A DNA stretch of 64,000 bases from Buddleja alternifolia (GCA_019426215.1 CM033394.1:558001-622000); one strand, 5' to 3'. Positions 11,901 to 24,937 are shown, numbered from the stretch's first letter. A program made the numbers and translations. Notes: generated from the letters alone by a model not told the origin.

Positions 11901-14322
11901 CCAAATCCCTACCCGTTTTACCAACTCATGCACTTATTATTAAACAGAGTCAGCTCAAAATATGGAGGAGGAGATCACCAGAACAAGAATGACAATTAAT
12001 CACTTATTCCGCCTGAAAGTTATACTAGAATTAGGTATGTGATAACATAGTTGATGTACTGTTAATTACATATGTTATATGATTAGGCTAAGATAGTTGA
12101 GAATAATTCTGACAAAGCTAGATTAATTAGATCAATAATTTATGCATGCACTACTTCGTGCAGATTGTAATCTGTTCATCCGCATGTGCATATAGTAGCA
12201 TATGATAATTTGTTGTGATGGATATGTTTACATCTTCTACTGGACTGTTTCGTTCGACTTATTCCCTACAGGTCCTAACCTGAAAAAAGGTAGCCAAACA
12301 CGTACGAAGGAGTCCATGAAGTGAGACCCTATTGAGCCCTACTTGGTCCTTTTTGACAGAGATAATCATAACCCGTTCCTATGTTCATAGTGGAGTATTG
12401 CTTTGTTTTGACACAGCTACTGGCTGATTGTTCCAATAGAAAATGAATTACCTGTATTGTATTTCTTTAGGAGGAATGTTAATTTTTTGTATCTCGACAT
12501 GTGGAGCAGTTATAAACTTTCTGAATGGCAATTCTTTGCTTCATTCCAGTCACCTATTATAATGATGGCCAATAAACACCATATTATATTTCCTAGAAAG
12601 GGCTTCAAGCGAGATCTAATAGATTGATGAAACATCTTTCATATGTTTCCAGTCCACCCACTCACACCCCGTGAAGCAGCTGTACCCGCGAATTATAATC
12701 AACTATAAGCTTGAGTATTATTCTGCAACTGATTGATTAATTTTTTAAGCACTAATGCAACTGCATGAAGGCCCTATACTTCCAAAATATGAGATAAACA
12801 AATGGAGAGGATCAAACTTACAATTTGCTCACTCGGTTACCCTAATCTTCAATATTAGCAATGAAAACAAACATGCAAACACAATTTCCATATCTTTCCT
12901 GCTAAAGTTTCATAACGTACCTCTGGGGTAAACAATAAGGCGACAATCCCGGTTCCCAATCTGAAACCTCCTACTTTTAATACAAAGCCCAGTAATCTTT
13001 CTCTTTTTTAAAAGATCTTTCAGGCGCGTAAAATTCTCAATTCTCCATGTGAACTTCCCCATATGCCCATCTGACTTCCTCACATTCCCACCATTCCTTG
13101 CACCAATCAAAGTACCACTCTTCGAGAAACTGCTCAACTCCTTAATAACATGAAATGACGTACTAAAAACTGCAGTGTCTTCCACCAAGAACCCTGACTC
13201 AGGCCCTATAAAATCAGTCATTTTCATATAATCATTCCACCCCAAACTCGTGTTGTCCCCACTCTTATTGTCCGCAGCAAACCGTCCGTAACTATCCCGG
13301 TGCACATGGTTCGGACCACCACTGGGCTTCTGATTCAACACCGACATCCTAAACAAGCACCAGCAACTCCTATCCGACAACAACGAGTTCTTCTCAGTGT
13401 CCTTACTCTCCAAGCACATGGACAAATACTCCACACCATTCACCACACTCTGATACACACTAATTCGCAAATTACACTCCCCAGCCGGGAAAACCGGGCT
13501 CATTATCTTCTGTGACTTAATCATCTCCTTGAACAAACTAAAGTTATGCACCTTCCAAGTAAACTTCCCACTCAAAACATCCCCAACCACCTGCCCTGTA
13601 ACCCCACCCCCTCCCATAATAGACGCATTATTAGCCTGTAAATCGTAATTATCGCGCGAGAACGAAAACGACTCATGAAGTATCAATATATCCGCAGTTA
13701 TAAGTATACAATCATTCGACAAATGCAAGAATCCAACCCTAGGGTCTAAAAGAGAATTAAGCGAGGCAAAATCGCACCATCCGTGAGACTTCTTCTTCGA
13801 CGAAAACCGATGCCAGCTGTCACGGTGCACGGATTTCGACGAGTCCGATAGATTATCAATAGCTAAACGATAGCTCGCGAAACAATCCCACTTAGACGAA
13901 GCTGTATTCCTAGGGTCCATAATTTGTAAGTATATAGACAGGTATCCAGGGAGCGCCTGTGAGTCACCCTTGGGGTAAATTAGCAAACGGCAATCGAAAC
14001 CCCCAACTTCGAAATACCTACTCCAGAGCGCGCGCGATTTGATTCTCGGAAAATTAGCGATGGTCCATTTGCAGAGCGCGGAGTAGTCCCCGCGCCGCTC
14101 CACCACCACCGACTCGGCGGCGGCGGTGGATGATACTGCGGCAGCGGACGCGGCGTCTCGCGACGGATCCTCCACCGCCATTGACGGCTTATCCGATGCG
14201 CGATGGGAGGCGGACGGCGGCGCCATGGTTGACGCCAGCGTGGAAGGTGATGCGGCGTCGCACGACGATGAGACGGCGGCGTCGTTCTGTTGGTGGTGGT
14301 GGTGGTGGTGGTGGTGTTTCAT
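5945..14322 (-). CDS. large four-MATH-domain (TRAF-like) protein with coiled-coil C-terminus
   Basis: Ten exons on the minus strand: 14322-12921, 11667-11194, 11074-10773, 10272-9547, 9469-9191, 9039-8878, 8773-7844, 7770-7555, 6941-6681, 6283-5945. They join in frame at GT-AG sites to about 1696 residues, matching the size and layout of the plant TRAF-like protein family typified by Arabidopsis At2g25320 (identified from memory). Four MATH domains lie at roughly 84-215, 250-395, 430-575 and 615-755. Then come an acidic linker (LIDSDDSEGLSGDEED), a long helical region with the block EELLGLIVNSLRALDGA, a charged coiled coil around 1385-1580, and a Pro/Gly-rich tail ending GPWFNH. MATH domains bind short peptide motifs; the partner is unknown. 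The protein begins with MK and eight consecutive His, followed by a low-complexity Ala/Ser segment. Exon boundaries fall inside MATH3 and MATH4. No frameshift or stop is seen. Confidence 0.92.
14293..14316 (-). repeat. CAC/CAT trinucleotide repeat encoding an eight-His N-terminus
   Basis: On the plus strand this is a near-perfect GTG run just inside the start codon of the MATH-domain gene. It encodes His 3-10 of the protein. Slippage could change the number of histidines without shifting frame. Confidence 0.85.
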
Positions 14323-14410
14323 TGTATGATTGAGATGATTAGGTCTTGTTTGGTATTTGTTTATGGATGTTTCTTCCCTCTGTTAATCTGGTTTTCTTGA
14401 ATTTGATTCT

Positions 14411-14424
14411 GTATTATATAGAGA
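14411..14424 (-). promoter_or_regulatory. candidate TATA box of the MATH-domain gene
   Basis: On the minus strand the sequence CTATATAATAC lies about 90 bp upstream of the ATG at 14322, a usual plant spacing for a TATA box with a short leader. No second element was tested. Confidence 0.4.
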
Positions 14425-14436
14425 GAAGAAACATAA

Positions 14437-14464
14437 GAGAGAGAGTGTGTGTGTGTGTGTGTGT
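14437..14464. repeat. compound (GA)n(GT)n microsatellite in the MATH-gene promoter
   Basis: Six or so GA units run directly into about ten GT units, immediately upstream of the candidate TATA box. Confidence 0.8.
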
Positions 14465-14667
14465 TTATGAGGGAGAAGAAATGATTATGTGGGTAAGGGA
14501 CTGAGAGAGCAGTAGCACATCCTCTCCTTCAAAAGTGAGGGTGCATGACATTTAAGGTGGGGGAGAACCAACCCTTTTTCTAACATATTTAGGTCGATAA
14601 ATTCGGATTGATGGTTATAATCTTGAGTTATGAAAACTTTGTTTAGCTCCATAAAGGAGAAAAGAGC

Positions 14668-15005
14668 TAGGGTTTAAAACGAGTCGAATCGAACCGAACG
14701 AGATATTGTTCAAGTTTGTTTGAAATACAATCGAGATTCAAAGTTTATATTTGAGCTTGTTTAATTAGTAATCGAGCCGAGCTCAAACGAGCTTTAATCG
14801 AGCCGTACACGAGTCGAGCTCGATTAGTTTGATTTTTTTGTACATTTTTTATTATTTTTTACTAATCGAGCCGAGCTTCAAAACTTATCAAACACAAAAA
14901 GTTGTTCAAGTTTAGTTTGATAAATTAACGAACAGAGCTCAAACGAGCTTTTAGCGATCAAGCTCGAGCCGAGTATCGAGTAGTTTGGTTCGTCTTTCAT
15001 CCCTA
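14668..15005 (+). mobile_element. hAT-type MITE, family A copy 1 (338 bp)
   Basis: The ends are TAGGGTTT and TCATCCCTA. The flanks at 14660-14667 and 15006-15013 match in 7 of 8 bases (AAAGAGC shared), which is the 8-bp duplication made by hAT transposases. The interior is rich in CGAGCTCGAG/GAGCCGAGCTCAAACGAGC phrases and has no coding capacity. A copy of nearly the same length and orientation lies at 34543-34881. Confidence 0.85.
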
Positions 15006-15155
15006 GAAAGAGCCACTTGTGGCAATCTAAATTCAAATATATGATCTTTCACATAAATTGAGAGGTAGATACCAATAGAACAAGGGAGAACCAACCCTTG
15101 TTGCTAGCTTCTTTGCTCTTTTTCCTTTTTCTCTTTTTGTTCTTAATGTACTTCA

Positions 15156-16238
15156 TGTTGCAAAATCTGCACTTTGAACGAAAGAATTCTGGAAAATGCG
15201 ATGAACAATTGAATATCAATCGAGGCGATAGTTGGATTCTCTATCCTTAAAGCTATATTGCCCTGCCTACGGTGGTACGGGTTCGTGCAATTAACTTCCC
15301 AAGATACAACGATTTCGTTTTGTTATTGAACCACTTCAAGAACAAAACCCCACGAACTTAATTCGCTCAAGAACTCTCAGAGAAGAAGAAGTATGCTGAA
15401 AATGCAGAATGCTTTCAGTTTTGGTGTGTGTTTTCATTCAGCCTGGGGAAGCCTTTTATAGGCGAGAAAATCAGACAAACCAATAACTCACATTAATCTG
15501 GTTTAATTTTTCAATCTGTAACAGCAAACGTTTCAGCCTTATTAATCTCACGTTTTGTCTGTTAAATTCAAAAATTAAAACCAGATTTAAAGAGAGCAAA
15601 AACGTAAAAATGTGGCCTTTGTTTTTCCATTTCAAATGTCTCAGATTGCTGGAAAGAAATTTGGGCCCAAATTAATTTGTAAATTAATTTTAACTTTGGC
15701 CTAAAAAAAATAATTAACTGAGTCCAAATTAATTAATTTAAATTAATTCAAATTTAGCCCAAAAAGAATATCTTTAGAGACCAAAGCCCAACAACTACCA
15801 AGCCAAGCCACGGCCCACGACCCGCGCCTGAGCTCGAGCTGAGCCGGCCGGTCGGACGGACGGCGGCTGCGCGCATGTGTGTGTGTGCGCGCGCGCGAGG
15901 CGAAACGGACTATGGCTAAGTCCCTACCCCTCCAAGCCCACACAAAATTGTCATGACCCAAGGGCCCAAACTATCATTATTCCACCATTGTATATAAACA
16001 CACTTAACTTGTATTTTATTTTCAATGTAGGATAATGCATAATCAAACACTCAACTTTAGCAATTAATTTCTCATTCGTTTCAACTCCGAATCGAGAAAT
16101 TCGAAATGCTAAACTTATCTACTCCCGGAGTAGAATAATATTATCCAATAATATTTAGTATCCCCGATACTTATGGTGTTCGAATTTGGAGTGCAAAAGT
16201 GGCTAAACACACTTTTCACATTTCATTTTTTTCCAACA
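15156..16238 (-). repeat. 3' LTR of the copia element
   Basis: About 1083 bp, matching 21094-22151 along its length. Read on minus, it holds a strong TATA box (CCTATAAAAGG near 15450-15460). Compared with the other LTR it has extra sequence near 15840-15900, including a CA/CG alternating tract, so the two LTRs have diverged by indels as well as substitutions. Confidence 0.92.
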
Positions 16239-16796
16239 ATCCCCCACACGAATAAAATTAATGAAATTTTATGCAATGCATGAAACTGAGAGTTCAAACG
16301 AATATTTATCACATCAGAAGAGGTAGCTTTTGGCTTTGAACCTTTCTTAGTGCGATATCATCGGATTTACTAGGCTACCCAATGAACATGATGTCTTGAA
16401 TTGGTCAGCCGTTCGTGTAAAACCAGACAATGATATTCACATAATAAATATTCTAAGCAAATTTTAGTTCTCACTGTTGGGCCCATTTTGGCCGTGGCAC
16501 CCCTTCTTGGTTTCATAAGTGTTTACATTTTACTCAATGTTGAGGCGGCCTACACCTCACACTTACATAGGTGATCTCCTATTTTAAAGTATCCTACCAT
16601 ACTCCACTTCATTTTCATGACAGTATAGAAATCATTAAAAGTTCCAAACTTAACCTTTGCTACATTTGTAGGATGCACTTCTTTATCCTAGGCAATGGGT
16701 TTAGTGTCGTCCTGAATTTTCACAACTTAGTTGTTCCATTGAACCATGATCTTGGGATCTCCAGTCAACATGGTTGGGTTACCGCTGTGTCAATTC

Positions 16797-19700
16797 TTAA
16801 TTTGTAAACTTTAATCCCATTCCTCTTAATAGGCAGTATATTTGATCTCCAGGCAATCCTTTCGTCAAAGGATCTGCAATATTCTCCTTTGATTTCACAT
16901 AATCAATGGAAATAATCCCGTTAGAGATCAACTGCTTAATGGTATTATGCCTACGACGAATATGTCTAGACTTTCCATTATACATACTACTCTGAGCCCT
17001 CCCAATTGCCGACATACAGTCGCAATGAATCAAAAGGAGGCACAGGTTTTTCCCAACAGGGAACATCTTCTAAGAAATTTCTTAGCCACTCAGCTTCTTC
17101 ACCAGCTTTATCTAAAGCTATGAATTCTGATTCCATCTTGGAACGGGCTATGCAAGTTTGCTTAGAAGATTTCCACGATACCGCTCCTCCACCAATGGTA
17201 AATACATACCCACTTATGGACTTAGAGTCGTTCGTGTCTGATATCCAGTTAGTATCGCTGTATCCCTCTATTACAGCTGGATATCTTGAGTAGTGTAATT
17301 CATATTCTTTAGTAAACTTTAAATACTTAAGAACTCTAGTTAAAGCATTCCAATGCTCTACACTAGGATTACTCGTGAACTTACTCAACTTGCTCATAGA
17401 ATAAGCTAGATCAGGGCGAGTACAGTTCATGATATACATTAAACTTCCAATGACCCTAGCATATTCTATTTGTGATACGGGTTCGCCATGATTTTTGTGT
17501 AGATGAACACTTAAATTCACTGGCGACTTAACTGGTGCACTATCGCTAGGAAAGAATTTTCCTAAAACCGTCTCAACATAATGAGATTGCGATAAGACTA
17601 GTCCTTCAGAAGTCTTCAAGATTTTAATCCCTAGGATTACGTCTGCAAGTCCCATATCCTTCATGTCAAAGTTCTTCTTTAACATGCCTTTAGTATTCAT
17701 GATGATTTCATGATTACTACCCATTATCAACATGTCATCTACATATAAACATACGATGACGTATGCGTTATGTGTTTATCTAACATACATGCATTTATCA
17801 CACTCGTTGATCATGAAACCATTTGATAACATCGTGCTATCAAATTTTTCATGTCATTGCTTTGGCGCTTGTTTAAGTCCGTACAAGGACTTTACAAGTT
17901 TACAAACTTTCTTCTCTTGTCCAGGAGCAACATACCCCTAGGGTTGTTCCATATATATTCCTTCGTCTAATTCTCGTTCAGAAACGCAGTTGTAACATCC
18001 ATTTGATGTATCTCAAGGTTATACAATGCGGCAATAGCGATGAGTAATCTAATGGAAGTTATTCTCGTTACTGGAGAATAAGTATCGAAGAAATCAAGAC
18101 CTTCCGTTTGTCGGTATCCTTTGACTACCAAACGAGCCTTGTACTTATCAATAGTTCCATCAGTCTTATATTTCCAGAATCCATTTACAGCCTAAAGGCT
18201 TACTTCCCTTTGAAAGATCAACCAACTCCCAGGTATGGTTGTGCAAGATAGACTCGATTTCACTATTGATAACCTCTTTCCAGAGTTGAGCATCTGGATC
18301 GGACATAGCTTTCTTAATCGTTCTTGGCTCACCTTCTAATGTATATGATACAAAATCGGGACCAAATGATTTTGGAACTCTTGCCCTTTTTCTACGGCGT
18401 GGTTCTTCGTCCCTGGGATTAGAACTACTCGTAGACTCATCAAATGTTCTTTTAAGAGGAACTTGCTCATTTCTTTCCTTACTTGGAAAGACATCCTCGA
18501 AAAACGAAGCATTTCTAGATTCCATGATAGTACCTTCATGAATCTCAGATATTTCTGATTTATGTACCAGAAATCGATAGGCGCTACTATTAAGTGCATA
18601 ACCTATGAATATGCAATCGATAGTTTTAGGCCCTATCTTAACTTGTTTGGGTTTGGGTATTTCTACCTTAGCCAAACACCCCCACACTTTGAGGTACTTG
18701 TAGGAAGGCTTGTGACCTTTCCAAAGTTCGTACAGAGTCTCACTCCTACTTTTGTGGGGAATCTTGTTAAGGATATAAGTCGCGGAGAGGATCGTCTCCC
18801 CCCACAAATTCTGCGGTAATCCAGAATTTAAAAACATTGCATTCATCATTTCTTTGAGAGTGCGATTCTTGCGTTCAGCAACACCATTTGATTGAGGTGA
18901 GTATGGTGCCGTCGTTTGATGAATAATTCCAGAGTTGGTACAAAATTCATCAAAAGGCGCTCCGTATTCTCCACCTCTATCACTTCGGATAGCTTTTATC
19001 CTTTTTCCAAGTTGATTTTCAACTTCTGTTTTGTAATGTGTAAATGCTCCAAGCGCTTCGTCTTTACTTCTAAGTAAATACACCTAACAATACTTTGTGC
19101 AATCATCGATAAATGTTATGAAATACTTTTTCCCACCTCTAGTTTGCACAAACTTCAAATCACAGATGTCACTGTGAATAAGTTCTAGAGGTGCGGTGTT
19201 TCTTTCCATTGAAGGACACGGTTGTTTGACTAACTTTGCTTCAACACAAATCTCACATTTGTGTTGATTGTCAACTTTAAAAGTTGGTAATAAATTCAAG
19301 TATACTAATCTTCGAATAGTATTATAATTTACATGTCCTAGTCTAACATGCCATAAATTAGAATACTCAAGCAAATAGACAGAATTCTGAATAATTTTAT
19401 TGCTAGTGTTCTCGGTTACAAAGGAGCGGATTACATTCATAACATTCATCTTAAAAAGGCCCTGCTCAAGGTACACTTTTCCTACATAAATCCCTCTTTT
19501 AGTAAACGAAAACTTATCAGCTTCAAAGATTAACTTGAATCCGTTCATGACTAAAGCCGATCCAGAAACCAGATTCTTGCGAATCTCCGGAACATGCAAC
19601 ACTTCAGTCAATGTCAGCTCATTGCCTGAAGTCATCTTCAGCACTACTTTCCCCATTCCGACCACCGGAGAAGTGGCCGAGTTTCCCATAAACAATCTTC

Positions 19701-21038
19701 GTCCATCAGTTGGGGAATAGGACGAGAACGCCTCCCTGTCAGAACAGATATGGCGAGTAGCTCCAGTATCGATAAACCACTCTGTTGGGTTGTCTACCAT
19801 ATTGGTTTCGAACACGACGGCAGTGAGATCGAGTTCAGATAGATCGATTGGGACTTGATTGTCAGGCAGGTTATCGATCATCTCGTTGATGCCCTGGACA
19901 TCATCAACAGCTAAGTGCGCCTGATGTTGCACCTGATTTTGCACTTGGTTCGGAACCCTGTTCTGAACCTGATTCTTGCCTTTATTCTTGCCAGAACCTC
20001 TCTTCCGAGACTGATTATTATTTTTCTTGGGCTCTTTACAGTCTCTAGCTCAATGATCAGTACAACCGCAATTAAAGCAACCACTGTCATCGTCGTCACC
20101 TTGTTTCGGCTTTCCTTTCCCAGCTTGCTTTTTCTGGGCCTGGAAATTCCCTTGGAACTTCCTTTTCCGGTTAGAACTTTCGGGAACTTCAATGACGTTT
20201 TCCATTGCTTGAACAGGAGCCCTCTTGATAGAAGCCCGGTTGTCTTCCTCAATTCTGAGTCTAACAACCAACTCTTCTAAGCTCATCTCCTTTCGTTTAT
20301 GCCTTAGGTAGTTCTTGAATTCATTCCATGAGGGCGGTAATTTTTCAATCACAGACCCCAATTGAAAATTCTCACTCAAAGCCATTCCCTCGGCATGAAC
20401 TTCATGTATAATAATCTGAAGCTCTTGGACTTGGCTCACCACAGACTTAGAGTCCACCATTTTGAAGTCTAAGAACTTCGCGACCATGAACTTCTTTAGT
20501 CCAGCGTCCTCGGTTCTGTACTTCTTATCTAATGCCTCTCAGAGGTCTTTTGAGGTTTTCATGGACAGATAAACGTTGTAAAGCGAGTCATCCAAACCGC
20601 TGAGCACGTAATTCCTGCAAAGGAAATCACAGTGTAACCAGGCATCATATGCCGTTCTCAGCTGAACATCGTCAGAAGCTTCAGGGACAGACGGGGCGTC
20701 TTCCCGTAAGAACCTCACCAGGTTCAAAGTAGTTAAGTAAAAAAGCATCTTTTGTTGCCATTGTTTGAAGTCAGCCCGCTGAACTTCGTTGACCTTTCAG
20801 CCTGTGCCGGGATAACCAAATTAACTGGTGGTACAATTGGAGTTGTCCTTTCAGCTCGTGTCTGAATTACCGGATTAACATGAGTTACAACTGGTGGATT
20901 CGGACCAGAGCCTGAACCGGACCCAAACCCCGAACCCGAGGCAAAACCAGAACCAAGACCAAGACCGAGACTAGCTCCAGGTCCAAGGCCAAAGTCGAGA
21001 GTAGCAGCAGCATTCTCATTAGCACCGTAATCAGCCAT
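16797..21038 (-). pseudogene. copia gag-pol polyprotein, broken
   Basis: Minus-strand fragments run from the probable start at 21038 to the stop at 16797. GAG occupies about 21038-20050; it has a frame break near 20782, an in-frame stop at 20539, and a stop inside the CCHC zinc knuckle at 20050. The protease region carries [13 protein letters not shown]-pre-integrase and integrase follow, with a stop at 19084 inside the integrase core, then SDRGGEY and PYSPQSNGVAERKNRT. The reverse-transcriptase part is damaged between about 18166 and 17733. RNase H follows ([26 protein letters not shown]), with a last frame break near 17030. At least four lesions mean no full polyprotein can be made. Confidence 0.93.
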
Positions 21039-21093
21039 TTTTCAGAATTTTCAAAAGTCACAGAAATCAACAACAATGATATAGCTTTAAGCT

Positions 21094-22151
21094 TGTTGCA
21101 AAATCTGCACATTGAACGAAAGAATTCTGGAAAATGCGATGAACAATTGAATATCAACCGAGGCGAGAGTTGGACTCTTTATCCTTAAAGCTATATTGCC
21201 CAGCCTACGGTGGTACGGGTTCGTGCAATCAACTTCTCAAGATACAACGATTCCTTTTTGTTATTGAACCACTTCAAGAATAAAACCCCACGAACTTAAT
21301 TCGCTCAAGAACTCTCAGAGAAAAAGAAGTATGCTGAAAATGTAGAATGCTTTCAGTTTTCAGTGTGTGTTTTCATTCAGCCTGGGGAAGCCTTTTCATA
21401 GGAGAGAAAATCAGACAAACCAATAACTCACATTAATCTGGTTTAATTTTTCAATCTGTAACAGCAAACGTTTCGGCCTTATTAATCCCACGTTTTGTCT
21501 GTTAAATTAAAAAATTAAAACCAGATTTAAAGAGAGCAAAAACGTAAAAACGTGGTCTTTGTTTTTCCGTTTCAGATGTCTCAGATTTTCGACTGCTGAA
21601 AATTCTGCTGTTGGAAAGAAATTTGGGCCCAAATTAATTTTAACTTTGGCCCAAAAGAAATAATTAACTGAACCCAAATTAATTAATTCAAATTTGGCCC
21701 AAAAAAATATCTTTAGAGACCAAAGCCCAACAACTACCAAGCCCAAGCCACGGCCCACAACCCATGCCTGAGCTCGAGCCGAGCCGGTCAGACGGACGGC
21801 GGCTGCGCACGAGGTGAAACTGACTATGGCTAAGTCCTTACCCCTCTAAGCCCACACAAAATTGTCATGACTCAAGGGCCCAAACTATCATTATTCCACC
21901 ATTGTATATAAACACACTTAACTTGTATTTTATTTCCAATGTGGGATAATGCATAATCAAACACCCAACTTTAGCAATTAATTTCTCATTCGTTTCAACT
22001 CCGAATCGAGAAATTCGAAATGCTAAACTTATCTACTCCCGGAGTAGAATAATATTATCCAATAATATTTAGTATCCCCGATACTTATGGTGTTCGAATT
22101 TCGAGTGCAAAAGTGGCTAAACACTTTTCACATTTCCTTTTTTTTCCAACA
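21094..22151 (-). repeat. 5' LTR of the copia element
   Basis: About 1058 bp, the partner of 15156-16238. In sense orientation the LTR ends at 21094, and the leader follows at 21093 and below. The sense TATA region is near 21390 and is one base different from that of the other LTR. The leader just inside lacks the usual plant initiator-methionine tRNA primer site (see findings). Confidence 0.92.
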
Positions 22152-24601
22152 CTTCCTTGTTTCTATGTTTTCTATTTATATTTTGTCTCTATTATTGTTC
22201 ACATTTTAGAATTTGACTTATAAGTTTAATGAATTATTTGAGATAATTAGTTATATATATCATTATGAATATGAATAATCAGTTACAATATAGCAATTAG
22301 CAACTAACATTTATATACAGCTAATAACTATCAAAAAAGTAAAAAAAGACACACACGATGCTAGTGGGAGAAGAACCCAATATTTGAATATTTTGGGGCC
22401 TTAACTTCGTCGGTAGAATCAGACCTCATCGACTTAGCATTACCTTTCTTAACATTCCTTTTTCAAGTTTTCCTAAGACCAAGAGCCCATCCAAATTGCT
22501 CTTAATGATAGTACTCCACTTGAATCGATGCAAATGTGACCAAAAGCAAGAAAATATTAAGCTTATCATGTTATGGTAGGTTGTCGAGACTCGTGGGGAG
22601 CCAAGTAGTCTGTACAGTTAGTCGACTTGGAATGTCAATTTTTTTAATTTAGTGTATATAACCACTCTTATACAAGTAATTACCTCAACGCTACATTTTT
22701 ATGAACTATACAAATAGCTAGTTAAGTAAAAGCTCTTGACATCATAACACATAAGTGCTCGAGTTAATTGATAAAAAATGAAGTATGATCCTTATTGATA
22801 ATGACAAAAGTTCACTTGTAACTAAAATTTACTGGTTTTCCAATTATTGTTACGTGGGGAATAATCATATCTTATTCTTAGGTCTAGCTCAACAATTGGG
22901 CCAATAATGTGCATAATGTGACCCATTCAGTATTTGATGTTTGTGTTATTAGGCCAAGCCAAGTTGAGCTGATAAATTAATATAATGGGCCAAGCTACAG
23001 TTTAGATCCAACAAAATTATATGAGTCTACTTGGCAATTAGCAAGTCTTAAATTTCGGTCGAAATCCCGAAATTTCGACGGGAATTTCGGGTTTCCTAGG
23101 ATCCCGAAGCGAAATTCGCTTTTGATCCAATTTTGCAAAATGTCCGTCGAAATTTCAACCAAAACCCGAGATTTTCCGAAACTTCCATCGAAACCCGAAA
23201 TTTCTCTAAATTTAAAAATCAAATTAAATTATTTTACAGAAAATCCATCAAAATTTCGGCCAAAACCCAAAATTTTCATTGAAATCCAAAATTTCCCGAA
23301 ATTTAAAGATAATATTAAATTATTTATATTTAATTTAAATATTTATGTTTAATTATAACATGGAAAAATTAATTTTAGATATTCTTTTTCTTTCTTTGGG
23401 ACCACAATTATTGAAAAGTTAAGTTAAGACGGAGTATAACGATTTTAATCCTAAAAATTTCATAATATTTTGAACAATATATTTTCTGAAAATTGTATGT
23501 ATTTTGCTTTAGTGAAGTTTTAAAGCTATTTATTCATTACCTTACTTTCAAATTCTAATTTTAAATTTCCACCACAGATTTTATTCACACTAATTAACAA
23601 AGCTCGCTATATATCCATTATATACACAATATTATTAATGTAAAAAATGCATAATAATGTAAATTAAAGATACCCAAAGTTTCAATTAAAACTTTCAATT
23701 ATTTTTATAAATTTCCATAATTTTTCTAGAACAGAAACCAAAATTATGGATCTCCTCAAAATTTTCGTCGAAAATTCTACAAATTTAATACGCCGAAATC
23801 TACAACGAAATCAATATTTAATACCTTAATTAGCACTATATAATCTGGACGAGGAATCAATAACAAAGATCGAGCTTTCTAAAGGGATAAAAACTGTAAC
23901 ACACAAAACCTGTAGGGGTTGACTTGACATTAATAGTTACATTAGTATCATCATCACATACGTTAAGTCCTAGAAATTTTTTTTGATGTGATATGTTTTA
24001 AAATCCTAAACTCAAAATTAGCAGAAGATCTATGGTTAAAAGACTTGCTCTACATAGGGTGAAGCCCGTGATATGGTACGCTATTTTTTGGGGTGAAATT
24101 TGGGACTACGTTTTAGTTCGAACCTTTTAGCATACTTTGTTTTCGATGCTTATTTAGTTAATAGTGAAATTCTCTCGTCCTTTCCTATGGACGTGAGAAA
24201 TTGTCGATCCACGTAAATTGTTGTATGGTTTAATCTTTTATGCTATATTTTGTGTTTGCTCTACCAAATTTCTCTTTCCTAGAGCCAAAATACAATCATA
24301 AATCCGAAAAATATATGTTATTGAGTTACGCGAGATAATTATATTTTTTTCTTATTATTATTCGCTCTATTTTCATAAACATGTATGCAATTCATATGGT
24401 TTTACAATAATAATTTTGATATTTTTCTCTGATAATTTTAATATTGATTCGACGGTCCGAAAGGAGCATTCTTGATGCAAATTTTTGGTACACATGAAGC
24501 AAAATTTAAACTTCTAATTTATTTAAATTACATAACTTCTCTTACGAGCTTAATGACTTTTTTTTTAATTATATAAAGTCATTCTCATGTTAAGGTATTC
24601 T
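22152..24601. other. AT-rich intergenic sequence with an 'AAATTTC' repeat patch
   Basis: No gene was recognised. Between about 23038 and 23335 the sequence is a dense set of CGAAATTTCG-like phrases on both strands, resembling the repeat near 49747-50260 and probably an old transposon piece. The rest is unique-looking AT-rich DNA. Confidence 0.45.
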
Positions 24602-24937
24602 TACAATTACACCCCCTATGTATTTAATTTTTTTTTTTTACAATTTCACACCTTTTAATCTTTATAAATAGACCCCTTGATGGGGTCTTGTTGTAATTTA
24701 CCAAACGTTAGGGAAGTTTGATAATTAACATTAAAGTGAGGGTGTGTGCATGTAATTCACCCATTATTTAATAGTGTTTACTGTTATTGCATATATTATT
24801 AGTTGAATTATTCGATTTATTGTGGAAATTTGATTATTATATTAGAAAGAAAAAAATTACACACAAACCCCTTTATTTATTGTGTAATTACCAAAATTCC
24901 TCTCACTTATTTAAAATTACGAACACCTCCTCAAAGG
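24602..24937. mobile_element. diverged fold-back MITE copies (1813-2030 family)
   Basis: Contains TTACAATTACACCCCCTATG, then TAAAGTGAGGGTGTGTGC in opposite sense, and a second TTACACACAAACCCC patch at 24857. This suggests two overlapping or adjacent decayed copies of the family seen at 1813-2030. Confidence 0.45.

Larger units (their letters stand above)
15156..22151 (-). mobile_element. degenerate full-length Ty1/copia LTR retrotransposon
   Basis: The 7.0-kb element has two LTRs (15156-16238 and 21094-22151) that start TGTTG and end CAACA. The flanks CTTCA and CTTCC match in 4 of 5 bases, consistent with a decayed 5-bp target duplication. The coding strand is minus, so the 5' LTR is the right-hand one. 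Domain order GAG, protease, integrase, reverse transcriptase, RNase H is the copia order. A polypurine tract (CGTGTGGGGGAT on minus) abuts the 3' LTR at 16239-16250. Several stops and frame breaks, and LTRs differing by many indels, indicate an old inactive insertion. Confidence 0.95.

Noticed and set aside
14126..14333. Plus-strand ORFs ending in Trp or Gly runs
   Set aside because: They read the His-codon repeat of the MATH gene from the wrong strand.
23038..23335. CRISPR-like array of short repeats
   Set aside because: The AAATTTCG phrases are irregular, lack constant spacers and occur on both strands in a plant genome.
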